Assembly (NCBI GenBank): GCA_050084985.1
Contig: JBITNC010000001.1
Span: forward strand, 193,192,001 to 193,256,000
Source of the DNA: Nageia nagi
Lineage: Eukaryota > Pinophyta
Direction: 5' to 3'
Length of the DNA stretch: 64,000 nucleotides
Both the position numbers and the translations under genes were made by a program. Below, one piece after another: positions 46,216 through 57,640 of this stretch (its first letter is position 1; the number at the start of each line of letters is the position of its first letter). Under the pieces are notes generated by a model. The model searched no databases, was not told the DNA's origin, and saw nothing but the letters and a program-made list of their open reading frames with translations.

Positions 46216-47040
46216 ACATTACCCCCTAGATCCCCATGTGGCATGTATGACTTCAAGGCACCTTCATTAAGCATGAGATCCCACATTGGGCTTATAAAGG
46301 TCCTAAACACCTATTTTGGACATGCATGATCCTGAGGCACCCACGTTGGTCATTTTGGAGCCTCTAAGAGGCTAACATTAGATTAGGAAGGTTGGGTGAT
46401 GATTTTTAGTTAAGCTCCAAATCCAATGATGTGTTATATAAGGCATTGGAGCCTCATTGTAGATATATACTGAATTTGATATCGAAACCCATTATTTTAT
46501 TTTAAAGACTTGACAACATCAAGCATGTTTGGGCATATAGACTAAGGAGATTCCAAGAGGCTTTGAACACTTTCTAACTAGTGGTTGATGTGAATATTTA
46601 TGTTGTGAGGTTTCCCTACCCTAAGGCATCCATAGTGGTTTGCACCTTTAAATCTATCTGGTAGTACTCCAGAACTGCATTCATTCTCTTCATCAATTGT
46701 TAGCCTATGAGGAAGGCCTTCAGTGTGGCACCCACAGATCTAGTAGAGTGTGGTTGTTCTATAGTATTTATACAATAATATTCATCTTTGCACATCAGTG
46801 TGCCTAGTTAGCTCCTTAGAGGCTAATGTTGACTCTTTTTGGGTTGATTTGTATTGCATTCATCATTCTATTAGTAATTAAATTGTGGCGCATTGGATCT
46901 CCATTTATTATCTCATATTTTGATGTGTTTGGTGCTATTTTACTCCTCTTGGTGTGATGTCATAATTCTTGTATCATTAATGGTGTATTTTTCTTGATAT
47001 GTGTATTCCCAAGTGTGACATTGGCTTGCAGTAGTAGTAT
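46216..47040 (+). repeat. Probable Gypsy LTR fragment
   Basis: The stretch has the style of the F LTRs: GGCACCCACGTTGGTC, GAGGCTAACATTAG, and a TATATAAGGC box at about 46,436-46,446 with the same spacing style as CTTATATAAGAA in F. It lies upstream of a Gypsy protease remnant on the same strand. Ends are undefined. Confidence 0.35.
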
Positions 47041-47263
47041 TTGACTAGAGAGGTGCATCATTGAATTTTCTAGCATTTTTTTGTAACTATTTGATGCCTA
47101 AAACAATTCGTGGCATGTCTATGAGTGTAATTTGATATTATTTAATATTTTATTGGCTAATACCTACATTAAGAATAAATTAGGATTTTACATCCTTCCC
47201 AACATATGGTCATACTGATGATAATTGTTGGAAGCTTAATCTTGAATAGAACCCATACATGAA

Positions 47264-47490
47264 GAAGAAGAATGCTATGATCACCAAAAATGAGCATGTT
47301 GATGATAGTTCTAAGGTGGATGACGAGATTACTTGTGCAATAGTTTAAAGGAGGGAAATCAATGTCGAGAAGGAGATAAAGGGGAAAAGAATGCAACCTT
47401 TTAATCTCAAGATTAAATTGAAGAAAACTAGAACTGATTCACTCATTGATTTTGGATCATAAGCAAACCTCATTGTTGATAACCAATCAT
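47264..47490 (+). pseudogene. Ty3/Gypsy protease-region remnant
   Basis: The frame reads KKKNAMITKNEHVDD, then MQPFNLKIKLKKTRTDSLID, then FGS, stop, ANLIVDN. The ending corresponds to the retropepsin site (L-I-D-S-G-S-Q-A-N-L-I in Gypsy families), with Ser changed to Phe and Gln to a stop. No further pol is seen downstream. Confidence 0.55.
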
Positions 47491-47593
47491 CTTCATCCAT
47501 ACCCATTGGGATGGGTGCACAATGATGCTAAATCGCAAGTGATGAAATAATGTAAGTTGATTTTTTTTCTATCAATAAAAATTTCATTGATAT

Positions 47594-47748
47594 GATAATT
47601 TGTTATGTAATTGGGTTGATTTGGTTACATGTGGACCTTGTTGTGTCATGAGTCTTGTGTTCAATTCTCATCAACCATGACATCCCATGCAATTGTCCCA
47701 TAGATTGCTCTTGGTCTCCCATGGACATTAATAAACTTTCTTTCTTTC
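47594..47748 (+). repeat. Candidate tRNA-derived SINE
   Basis: A 155-bp segment flanked by TTGATAT on both sides (47,587-47,593 and 47,749-47,755). It has an A-box-like GGTTGATTTGGTTA near 47,614 and a B-box-like GTTCAATTC near 47,670, and it ends in AACTTTCTTTCTTTCTT. These are the features of a plant SINE: tRNA-like head, T-rich tail and target duplication. The 7-bp duplication is short, so chance is possible. Confidence 0.4.
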
Positions 47749-47755
47749 TTGATAT

Positions 47756-48743
47756 TTATGGAGTTATATTTGGTAAACCATATTTGTAGGATAAAGATGC
47801 CATTTACTACAGAAAGGAAAATTAGCATAGGCTAATAAAAGAAGAAAAAATGTATTTTGTTAATTCCCATAGAAGTAAGAAACAAGTGGAGTTGGTGACA
47901 ACAAACCATATAAAGAGACTTATCAATGCTAGTATGAAATTTTTACTTGCATTGATCCTCAACATTAAAATAATTTTTCTAGTTGTCTATATATACAGAA
48001 ATACTATGCTTTCGCCTAAAAGTGTTTTATATAAGAACTAGTAAAGTTTACTCTCTTTCATGGTTTGAGGTTGACTTGCATATGAATTTGAGTAAAGTCT
48101 AGTTTTATTGACTTTGAGGTTTGGGGTGCCCATTACCTTCATAAGAAAAAGAAACATTATAAATTGAAATATTTTTGCAATGGAAGTGTAATTGTATATA
48201 CTTGTAATGGAAAAATTGCCTAAAAATTATGAGATAAATTTAAATTCGGTTAAATGTTTTTAGAAAATGAAAGAGGGCTTTCCAATTTTTTAACCAAAGT
48301 AAAAGTAGATGAATAAAGCCAAAGCCACATATTTTGCAAGGATAAATACCACAATCCTTCCTATTAAAAGGCAATGAGGGCCAATTCGCTATTCATCAAG
48401 TCATCGATAGTTGTTTAACAAGTTGGTGAGTTTTTTTTAATTTTATCACCAATGCCACAATGTTATGGAGTTCTTTAGTATCTCTTAATTTTACCATCAT
48501 CAACAACAAATTCTATCAAGCTCTCAAACATGCTCATTCAAATAATTTACATATATATAATATGAGATAAAAAGGTCTCCAATTTTTCATATTATTATAC
48601 TAATATTATTGTACTAATATAAAATTGAATTTAAGTTAATTAAAAAGTAAAATAAAATTTTAAAATGATAAAAGAAAAATAATGTATACATTATTGATTT
48701 TCAATTTTGTTTTTATTAAAAAAAAAAAAACAGACTTACGCAC
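47756..48743. other. AT-rich intergenic stretch
   Basis: No gene recognised. It ends in a 12-base-or-longer A run at about 48,718-48,730, right before the PPR sequence begins abruptly. Confidence 0.5.
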
Positions 48744-50977
48744 ATGAATGTCAAGTGCGGAAGTTCGGCCGATTTCGACTGTATGACCGAACGAGACATT
48801 CTCATGGAATATGATAATTTCAGGTTACCAAAGACATGGCTTTCCTCGACAGGCATTGACACTGTTTCACCAAATGCAACAAACATCAGCAGTAGTCCAA
48901 CCAGATCAATTCACCTTTCCCGTCGTCCTCAAAGCATGCGCAAAACTGGGAGATTTGCAACAGGGTTTATACACACATCAAAGACTCTTTAAAAGCGGAT
49001 TTCTGTCTGATTTTGTGGTTGTGAGTGCCCTTGGAGACATGTATGCAAAATGTGGAAGCGTAGAGAAGGCACGCGAATTGTTTGACAAAATGCCTCATCG
49101 AGATGCAGCCTCATGGACTGCCATGATCGCAGGATATGCACAAAACGGATTTCCTGAAAAGGCCATAGAGATTTTTAAGCAGATGCAATTGTCAGATGTA
49201 AAGCCAAACTCTTTAACATTTGCCAGCATTCTTCCAGCATGTGCCACCATGGGAGCTCTAAAAGAAGGTATGGACATCCATCAAAGAGTAGTTGAAAATG
49301 GTTTTTCATCGGATGTTGTGGTTGTGAGTGCCCTGATAGACATGTATGCAAAATGTGGAAGAATACACAAGGCCCGGGAATTGTTTGACAAGATGCATGA
49401 TGCAAACACAGTTTCATGGACTGCAATGATCGCAGGATATGCACAAAACGGATTTTCTGAAAAGGCCATAGAGACTTTTAAGCAGATGCAATTGTCAGAT
49501 GTAAAGCCAAACTCTGTAACCTTTGCCAGCATTCTTCCAGTATGTGCCACCATGGGATCTCTAGAAGAAGGTATGAACATCCATCAAAGAATAGTCGAAA
49601 ATGGTTTTTCATCGAATGTTGTGGCTGTGAATGCCCTGATAGACATGTATGCAAAATGTGGAAGAATACTCAAGGCCCGTGAATTGTTTGACAAAATACA
49701 TAATGCAAACACAGTTTCATGGACTGCAATGATCGCAGGATATGCACAAAACGGATTTCCTGAAAAGGCCATAGAGACTTTTAAGCAGATGCAATTGTCA
49801 GATGTAAAGCCAAACTCTGTAACCTTTGCCAGCATTCTTCCAGCATGTGCCACCATGGGAGCTCTAGAAGAAGGTATGGACATCCATCAAAGGGTAGTTG
49901 AAAATGTTTTTTCATCGAATGTTGTGGTTGTGAATGCCCTGATAGACATGTATGCAAAATGTGGAAGAATACACAAGGCCCGGGAATTGTTTGACAAGAT
50001 GCATGATGCAAACACGGTTTCATGGAATGCAATGATTGGAGGATATGCAATTCATGGCTACGGCAAGGATGCCCTTAAGCTCTTTGATCTGATGAAGCAC
50101 TTGGGAACCAACCCTAACAGCATAACTTTTGTATGTGTTCTACTTGCATGCAGCCATGCAGGTCTAGTGGATGAGGGCTGTAAATACTTTAATAGCATGA
50201 GTGACTCTTACTACATTATTCCTGAGACTTATCATTATACATGCATTGTTGACCTTCTCGGCCGTGCAGGATATCTTGAGGAAGCTTTGAATGTCATTGT
50301 CAAGATGCCCATAAAACCTGAATTGGCCGTGTGGATATGTCTGCTTGGTGCTTGTAGATCACATAACAATGTAGGAATAGGGGAATTTATGGCAACAATT
50401 CTTCTTTTGTTGGAGCCAAAAAATGCTTCATCTTGTGTTCTTCTTTCAAATATTTATGCTGAAGTGGGCAGCTTTGATGATGTTCAAAGAGTAAGGACAT
50501 TGATGAAAGATAGAGGAATCAAGAAGAAACCTGGATGTAGTTGGATTGAAGTTGACAAAAGGGTACATGCTTTTCTTGTAGGAGACAGACCACACCCAGA
50601 AACACAGGAGATCTATGGAAAATTGGAGAAATTGTCGTGTGAGGTGAAGGCAGTGGGGTATATTTCAAATACAATACCTGTGTTGCGTGATGTGGAGGCT
50701 GACGATAAAAAATTTACTTCTCTGCCACCATAGTGAAAAGTTCGCAATTGCGTTCAGGTTGTTAGAGATTGCCCTTGGAAACTTTATTAGAGTTGTGAAG
50801 AACCTCCGAGTATGCAATGACTGCCATACTGCAACCAAGTTTATCTCCAAGATTGTTGCAAGGGACATTGTTGTGAGGGATGCAAATCGATTTCATCATT
50901 TCAAACATGGAAAATGTTCATGTGGAGATTATTGGTGGTGCAAAGTAATGCAAGATCTAAAGAGTCTTGCACAATGA
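48744..50977 (+). pseudogene. DYW-type PPR gene, copy 1 (near-intact, frameshifted)
   Basis: PPR proteins of this class bind organelle RNA and edit C to U. A 640-codon frame (48,811-50,733) holds P-L-S repeats (MIISGYQRHG, YAKCGSVEKARELFDKM, SWTAMIAGYAQNGF) and then the E and E+ regions (GCSWIEVDKRVHAFLVGDR). The DYW deaminase follows only in another frame: a one-base insertion near 50,710 ends the first frame at 50,731, exactly at the HSE active site (50,729-50,737). The rest has the C-x2-C at 50,813-50,827 and GDYW near 50,925. A second shift near 48,800 separates the first residues (MTERD) from SWNMIISGY. The N-terminal targeting peptide and early repeats are missing. The usual stop after DYW is changed (TGA to TGG), adding [14 protein letters not shown] sequencing error could explain one shift but not all defects. 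Confidence 0.85.
49111..50019 (+). repeat. Three 303-bp P-L-S modules inside PPR copy 1
   Basis: The words TCATGGACTGC...GCAGGATATGC recur at 49,112, 49,415 and 49,718, and the same frame starts again at 50,020. Each unit is 303 bp, i.e. 101 codons, one P-L-S triplet of PPR motifs. The three units differ at only a few bases, much less than PPR repeats usually do, so they arose by recent tandem duplication or were homogenised. Confidence 0.93.
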
Positions 50978-51780
50978 CATGGTGCATTCTTTCAGGTATA
51001 TGTTTCATTTCATTTTTTCAAAAATTGATGTTATTCAATAGTTGTACAAATAAATAATGTTGTTGATTGCTGTGTCAAGTGAACGTAACTGCTACATATA
51101 TTGATGCGGTATTTGCGAAAGCCTTGCTTGTAATACTACAGAATCATGTTATTGAACTGTTTTTAGGAATCCTCTACAATTGTAGAGTGAAGAGCTGGGG
51201 AAGGAGGTGCAAGAATCGTAAAGAGAAAGGTGAAATACTTGAAGGAAATAGAAAACACTCTATTAACAATAAATTATTTTAGTGGGTTTCCAAGTAATCT
51301 GGTACTTCGGTATGAAAAGAGTAGAGCAGCTCTTAAATGTACTTTGCTCTTGGCTTTATCATTTTGTGCAGTTGTTTTGTTTGAAATCATTCTATTATCT
51401 TGTGCCTATGTTTGCATCAGCCATCAGGGCCCAAATTCTATGTAGTAACTTCTTTATAGGTTGATGCAGATTTTGCACTGTCCATGGATTAAACTACTAA
51501 GAATTGTTTGGGTGGAATTAGACCATTTTTGTATATTTAACTACTGAAATTGTCCAGATTTGATGATTATTGGAATTTGTTAGTGATAGAAGTGAAAAGT
51601 TTGGTCTATAAGACTTTCAAAGATCTATTTTGTTATATAATTCATGTAATTTGGTTTGCCCGCTAGGCACATAACATAAATGAGTTTCTTATAAAACAAT
51701 TTATTACATTTATAAATGAAAAATAATTAATATGTTTCAAGTAATGATTATGTATTTGTAATAATATAAGGATTTAACAC
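50978..51780 (+). repeat. 3' spacer of the duplicated PPR unit (first copy)
   Basis: No gene. It matches 53,030-53,650, including the passage GGAGAAGGAGGTGCAAGAATCG-like near 51,200 and the GGTTGATGCAGATTTTG passage near 51,460. The two short open frames inside (51,067 and 51,230) are not conserved in the other copy. Confidence 0.7.
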
Positions 51781-51855
51781 GAACATTCCTCTATTAAAGG
51801 ACCAACATGTTTTTTGTGAGACACAACATAAATGAGTTTCTCATAAAAACTTTAT

Positions 51856-53025
51856 GCCTCAGTTTCATAGATTGCAATGATTGCATGATATGCACAAAGT
51901 GGGTTTTCTGAAAAGGCTCTAGACTTTTAAGCAAATGCAATTGTCAGGTGTAAAATCAAACTCTGCAACCTTTGCCAGCATTCTTCCAGTATGTGCCACC
52001 ATGAAAGCTCTAGAGGAAGGCATGGACATCCATCAAAGAGTAGTTGAAAATGGTTTTGCATCGAATGTTGTGGTTGTGAGTGCCATGATAGACATGTATG
52101 CAAAATGTGGAAGAATACACAAGGCCCGAGAATTGTTTGACAAGATGCATGATGCAAACACAGTTTCATGGACTGCAATGATTGGAGGATATGCAATTCA
52201 TGGCTAAAACAAGGATGTCCTTAAACTCTTGATCTGATGAAGCACTTGGGAACCAACCTTAACAGCATAATCTTTGTATGTGTTCTACTTGCATGCAGCC
52301 ATGCAGGTCTAGTGGATGAGGGATGTAAATACTTTAATAGCATGAGTGACTTTTATTGCATTATTCCTGGGTGGAATCATTATAAATGCATTGTTGACCT
52401 TCTTGGCCATGCAGGTTATCGTGAGGAAGATTTGAACTTCATTGTCAAGATGTTCATAAAACCTGAATTGGATGTGTGGATGTGTCTGTTTGGTGCTTGA
52501 GCTTCATTGAAGTTGACAAAAGGGTACATGCTTTTCTTGTAGGAGACAGATCACACCCACTAACACAGGAGATCTATGGAAAATTGGAGAAATTGTCAAG
52601 TGAGATGAAGGCAGCAGGGTATATTCCAAGTACAATACCTGTTTTATGTGATGTGGACGATGATGATAAAGAATTGCTTCTCTACCAGCATAGCAAAAAG
52701 TTGGCAATTGTGTTCGCGTTGTTAAAGACTCCCCCTAAACTGTTGTTAGAGTTGTGAAGAACCTTCGAGTATGCAATGACTTTCATACTGCAAACAAGTT
52801 TATCTCCAAAATTGTTGCAACTTGAACTGTTATTAGAGTTGTGAAGAACCTTCATGTATGCGATGACTGTCATACTTGAACCAAGTTTATCTCCAAGATT
52901 GTTGCAATGGACATTGTTGTGAGGGATGCGAACTGATTCCATCATTTCAAACATGAAGAATGTTCTTTTGGATATTGTTGGTGATGCAAAGTAATGCAAG
53001 TTATAAAGAGTCTTGCACAATGACA
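51856..53025 (+). pseudogene. DYW-type PPR pseudogene, copy 2
   Basis: Close relative of copy 1 with one P-L-S module, then the last repeats (GGYAIHG, ACSHAGLVDEG) and an E region with an internal deletion of roughly 170 bp near 52,497. There LFGA is followed directly by IEVDKRVHAF. The DYW part is broken by stops and by a duplicated 80-bp stretch (ACCTTCGAGTATGC-like at about 52,762 and 52,848). Its last codons keep the normal TGA stop after W (about 52,985) that copy 1 has lost. Stops and shifts rule out a full protein. Confidence 0.88.
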
Positions 53026-53734
53026 TGGTGCATGCTTTCAGGTAGAAAGGAAACTGTGTTGCTTTTTTTTTTTTCCTAACATGTTATTAAATTTCTTTAC
53101 AAATAGACAATTTTTTTATTGCTGACATCATATTGTCAAGTGAATGTTACTGACTACGTATATTGATGCCATATTTGTGAAAGCCTTGTTTTTAATACTA
53201 TGGACTTTTTAGGAATCCTATACAATTGTAGAAGGACGGGCTGGAGAAGGAGGTGCAAGAATCGCAAAGATAAAAGGAGAAAGGAAATAGAAAACTCTCG
53301 ACAAAGGACGTACAAGTAACCTAGTAGCTTGGTATGAAGAGAGTAAAGCAACTCTTAATTGTATTTTGCCCTCGCCTTTATCATCTTGTGTAGTCGTTTT
53401 GTTTGGAATCATTTTGTGCCTATATTTGCATCCGCTAGTTGGGCCCAAATTCTATGTAGTAATTTCTTTATAGGTTGATGCAGATTTTGTACCATCCATG
53501 GATAAAAATACCAATAATTTTTTGGATGGAATTAGACCATGTTTTGTATATTTAACTACTAAAAATTATTGTCCTGATTTGATTATTGGAATTTTTTAAT
53601 GATAGAAGTGAAAAGTATTATCTATAAGACTTTCAAAGTTCCATTTTATTATATGAACATTTCTCCATTAAAGGATCAACATGTTTTTGATAAGACACAA
53701 TATTAATGAGTTTCTTATAAAAATAATTATGCCT
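53026..53734 (+). repeat. 3' spacer of the duplicated PPR unit (second copy)
   Basis: Noncoding; partner of 50,978-51,780. The junction sequence before copies 2 and 3 (CATTAAAGGA-CAACATG near 51,795 and 53,668) is shared, giving a duplication step of about 1.87 kb. Confidence 0.7.
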
Positions 53735-54030
53735 CATCGAAATGCAGTTTCATAGACTGCAATGATTGCAAGATATGCAGAAAATGAGTTTTTTGAAAAG
53801 GCTCTAGAGGCTTTTAAGCAGATGCAATTGTTAGGTGTAAAACCAAACTCTACAATCATTACTAGTGTTGTTCTAGTTTGTGCCACCATAGGAGTTCTAG
53901 AAGGTATGGACATCCATTAAAGAGTAGTTGAAAATGGTTTTGCATCAAATGTTGTGGTTTTGAGGTCCCTCATAGACATGTATGCAAAATGTGGAAGAAT
54001 ACACAAGGTTCGAGAATTATTTGACATGAT
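53735..54030 (+). pseudogene. PPR pseudogene fragment, copy 3
   Basis: One P-L-S module with a TGG-to-TAG stop in its first motif (S-W-T becomes S-stop-T), another stop in HQRVVE and small deletions. It ends abruptly at about 54,030 after RELFDM-like sequence, where unrelated AT-rich DNA begins. It is the third member of the tandem cluster and the most decayed. Confidence 0.85.
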
Positions 54031-54859
54031 TGTAACAACACCTTTAAAACCATTTTATTTTTTTAAAATTAATATAATACTTTTAATTAATGTACTTTGA
54101 TCTTTATCATATAAAATAAAATTTTCATCACGGATCATATAATGTTCACTAATCATGAAGTTGTATAAAAAATGAAGTAAATAGCTAAAGGTAAAGTATA
54201 TTAACATCCACATGAGATTAATTGATCTATGGGATGATTTTAGTAGATCATTACATAGTATGTATGTATCGTAGTGGGAATCGAAGTGGATGTATATTTG
54301 CTTTATCAAGTTTCAATTTCAACTACATAAGTTGTTCTCAACTATACTCCACATGAAAATATGATACTTCATCTCATATTATAAATGCATGATCAATATT
54401 AACAATTATACCTTCCATAAATATGAATCAATTACAAATAGATAATAATATTTGCATTACTTAGGAGTAAAAGTTATAAATTTATGAAAGTATAAAACAT
54501 TCGACAAAGTCAATACCAAGATTTGCTTAGCATGGGAAACGCTCGATGTTAGAGGTGAAAACCCACAAGCAAACTAACTACTATGATTTATTATATTATT
54601 ATATAATCTTCACAATTGCAATACTAATAGAAGGAAAGAAAGGACACAAGAGCAAGTTTGACGTAAACACTATAACTACAGAGTGATCGTTTCATGACAA
54701 AGGATTTGGGGGTTCTCTCTGACCCCCCTAGATGTGTTTCCTTTTGTGATGCTATGAAAAACAAGCTGAATGGAGTCAGCGGTGCATGATGGAATTGAAG
54801 GATTCCATAAAGCAAGATCTCCTTGAAATTTCTCCAACAAATCTAACATTCATCCATCT
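54031..54859. other. AT-rich stretch without gene
   Basis: No domain on either strand. A short inverted GGGGGTTCTCTCTGACCCCC lies near 54,708-54,727. No primer-binding site that would pair with the LTR to the right is evident. Confidence 0.45.
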
Positions 54860-55255
54860 AGCAAAGCAAGAAATCACACGAAAGAGAACACACAATGTAT
54901 AGTGATTCCTCCATCTCTTGGGAGTACATCCACTTTAAACCATCATTCTATTACTTCTCACAAGATAACTCTCTTACAAATTTTCAAGAATTCTTCTGCA
55001 AAGCTCTTATAAGAGCATTCCTACAACTCTACAAGACAAACATTACCATGCTTCATCAAGTACATAATGAGAGGGGTACCTCTCTATTTATAAGAAGAAA
55101 CCCACCTTTTAACCTTCATTTTATTCAAGGGTAAGGTTAAAGATATTTCTATATTTATTCCCTTAATGTTTTAAGGTATTTAAAGATACTTTAAGCATTA
55201 AGTGAATTTACATTTAAAGAGAATATTACACAATATTACATTACAATTTTCAATA
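54860..55255 (-). repeat. Solo Copia LTR
   Basis: On the minus strand it starts TATTGAAAATTGTAATG (TG to TA) at 55,255 and resembles the A LTR: GTAATGTAATATTG, AAATTCACTTAATGCTTAAAG and the TATAAATA box at about 55,092-55,085. A GGATGTACTCCCAAGAG passage lies near 54,920. No internal element sequence adjoins it on either side, so it is a solo or truncated LTR. The left end is approximate. Confidence 0.7.
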
Positions 55256-55329
55256 GTGGGATTGTGCACCATAGACAAATTTGTAGATATGAATGCCCAA
55301 ATTTGACCTCACAAAAATTGAGTCTTTAT

Positions 55330-56262
55330 GTCTTTGTGCCATGGAGGAAATCCCTAAGATCATGGTCCAAAGTGACAGAATACAATACAAGATAGAGTAG
55401 AATCACATGCTCTGATATGCAAGTTTTTAGGCATCTACCCTAACCAGAGAATCGTCAAATCCTGGATTGCAAACAACTGGGAAATGTGAGGTGAGGTCAC
55501 TTTGAGTTTTTTTTCCAATAAATGCTTCATTGCTTTATTTTCCAATGAACTAGATATGGACATGTTCGAGGGTGAACCGTGGTTTCTAGGAAGGGCAGGG
55601 CTTTTTATGAAGCCACAACATAATGATTTCAAGCCAAAAGAGGAGTCCCCCTCATCCACCCTTGTGTGGGTTTGCCTACCTAATCTCCCTAGGGAGTTAT
55701 GGAGTGAAGATGCATTTGAATTCGTAGGTAAAATCTTGGGTGGTTTCATGGGTGTCTCCAAGAGAACTGGGGAGGAATCTATGACATATGCTTGGTTGTG
55801 TATTTATCAACAAATAGAATCCCCTCTACTAGCTCAAATTAAGATAAAATTACCTTCTAGAAATCAGGTTTACTTGCATACCATTGATTACAAGAATCTC
55901 CTATTTCATTGATGGGTATGCTCAAAATATGGGCACTTAGCAAAAGATTTCCCTCATGGTTAGCCCCATAGGATATATCTCGAAGGCTTGAAAGATGGTT
56001 TTCAAGCACCCAAAAGGAAGCACCAAACCTCTAACCAATCTAGGCCAAAAAAGGATATACATGATTTTAATCCCTTCCAAAATCTCCAACAGACAAATCT
56101 TAATGATGACATGCAAGAGGATATGAAGCAAACAACTAAAAAAATTACATCTATAATTAACCTCTACAATCATGAATCCCAAGCTGATATGATGATTAAT
56201 AGGGAGGATAATGGATCAATCCCTTTGGCTCATAATGTAGGTCACACACCCCAACAAACATA
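55330..56262 (+). pseudogene. LINE ORF1 (DUF4283 and zinc knuckle) remnant
   Basis: The frame shows an N-terminal DUF4283 region (ALICKFLGIYP, then WIANNW, FIALFSNELDMDMFEGEPWF) and VWVCLPNLPRELWSEDAFEF at about 55,665-55,725. It continues in a knuckle CSKYGHLAKDFP (about 55,920-55,955, last Cys replaced by Phe) and a hydrophilic tail to 56,262. This is the RNA-binding ORF1 protein of plant L1-type LINEs. A stop after NNWEM and another just before the knuckle inactivate it. It directly abuts the solo LTR on the left, so its 5' end may be cut. Confidence 0.75.
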
Positions 56263-56569
56263 AGAGATCATTGCCCCCAATATGAACTTGAACATGATGG
56301 ATTCAACACCTAGAAATCAGGTCCACACACAATCTACAGTCAACCAACTAGGCAGATCTTTAGTGTATCCATAGGAAGGAAACCTCAAGGGCACTATAAT
56401 AAAGCAATATCACAACTCCATCAAAGCTCCAATTATAGGCAATAGAAAGAAGAAAAAGGGGCACATATCTAATCAAGAAAAGCATAACCAAGAGGCTATG
56501 GAAAATATTGATGAAGGAAGTTAGTCAAAGTTGGAGAAGCTCTTATGCTCTAGCAATCCCCATATTTCT

Positions 56570-57640
56570 CAATGAATCTCATATCTTAGAATACCAAGGG
56601 TGTGCATGTCCTCTTAAAACTTAGTAAAGTTAAAGCAGTAGTTAGCTCTTCTCACCCTATGATGCTTCTTATTCAAGAATAAAAAGAACATCCATTGCTA
56701 AGATTAGAAAATGTAAATGCAAATTTTGGTTGAAGAGTTTCTTTTTTTCTTGTGATTCAAATGGTCAATCAAGAAGTATTGTTACCTTTTGGGATCCTAC
56801 AAGATTAGATTGCAAACTAGACATGTCTATAGATAATTGGATGGGAGTCTTGTATAAAAATCATGATACAATTCTATTTTTTGGGCTACTGAATGTTTAT
56901 TCTCCTTAGGGGATCCAACGAAAGGCAGAGTGCTAGAGACAAATCTCCTCTTGGTTGGAACTCCATAAAGATATTCCCTATGTGGTGGCTGGTGATTTTA
57001 ATGCAATTAAGTCCTTATCAAAAAAGCAAGGTGGAAAACAAATCCTTGAGATGAGATCTATAATGTTCAATGACTTTATTTATCTTAATTAACATATAGA
57101 ACCTTTATGTAGGCAAAGCAACTTCACCTGGTCCAACAAACAAATTGCCTCTCATAAGGTCTTGGAAAAATTGGATCAATTTTTGCTAACTCCCCAATGG
57201 TTAGAATAGGGTATTATATCATAAGCAAATGTGTTAGCGCAATGTGGCTCTGACCATTGGCCAATTTCATTACTTGAATTGTCTTTCAAGAGACATGGTC
57301 CCCCCTTTCATTTTGAAAAAATGTTATTATCTCACCTATCTTTTCTTGATCTAGTTGAAGGTTAGTGGAAAGAGGAGTCTAATGTGCATGGTTTAATTAT
57401 GTTTAACTTTGCCCTCAAATTGGGAAAGCTTAAAGGAAAATTAAAATCATGGAATGAGCAGTCTCTCAAGAAACATAAAATGATTCATAAAAGAATAAAA
57501 TGGGTTTTATGAAAAAGACCATAGAGAATTTTATTCCAAAAGCATGATAATTGCTTAACAAGATACATAAAAGAATATTGTAGATGAAATACTATGGACA
57601 CTTAGCAAAGATGAAGCAAAGAACTTACTAAAAAGAACTT
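56570..57640 (+). pseudogene. LINE ORF2 fragment: endonuclease domain
   Basis: Broken frames carry the marks of an APE-type endonuclease, which nicks target DNA to start LINE insertion. They are MMLLIQE near 56,660, GDFNAI at 56,991-57,008, NFTWSN near 57,120, LDQFLLTPQW at about 57,174-57,205 and SDHWPI at 57,249-57,266. The sequence diverges near 57,600, before any reverse transcriptase motif. Several stops and shifts are present, and the RT half is absent. Confidence 0.82.

Noticed and set aside
49095-50050. Minus-strand frames repeated every 303 bp
   Set aside because: Antisense shadows of the PPR modules; their regular spacing only mirrors the tandem repeat.
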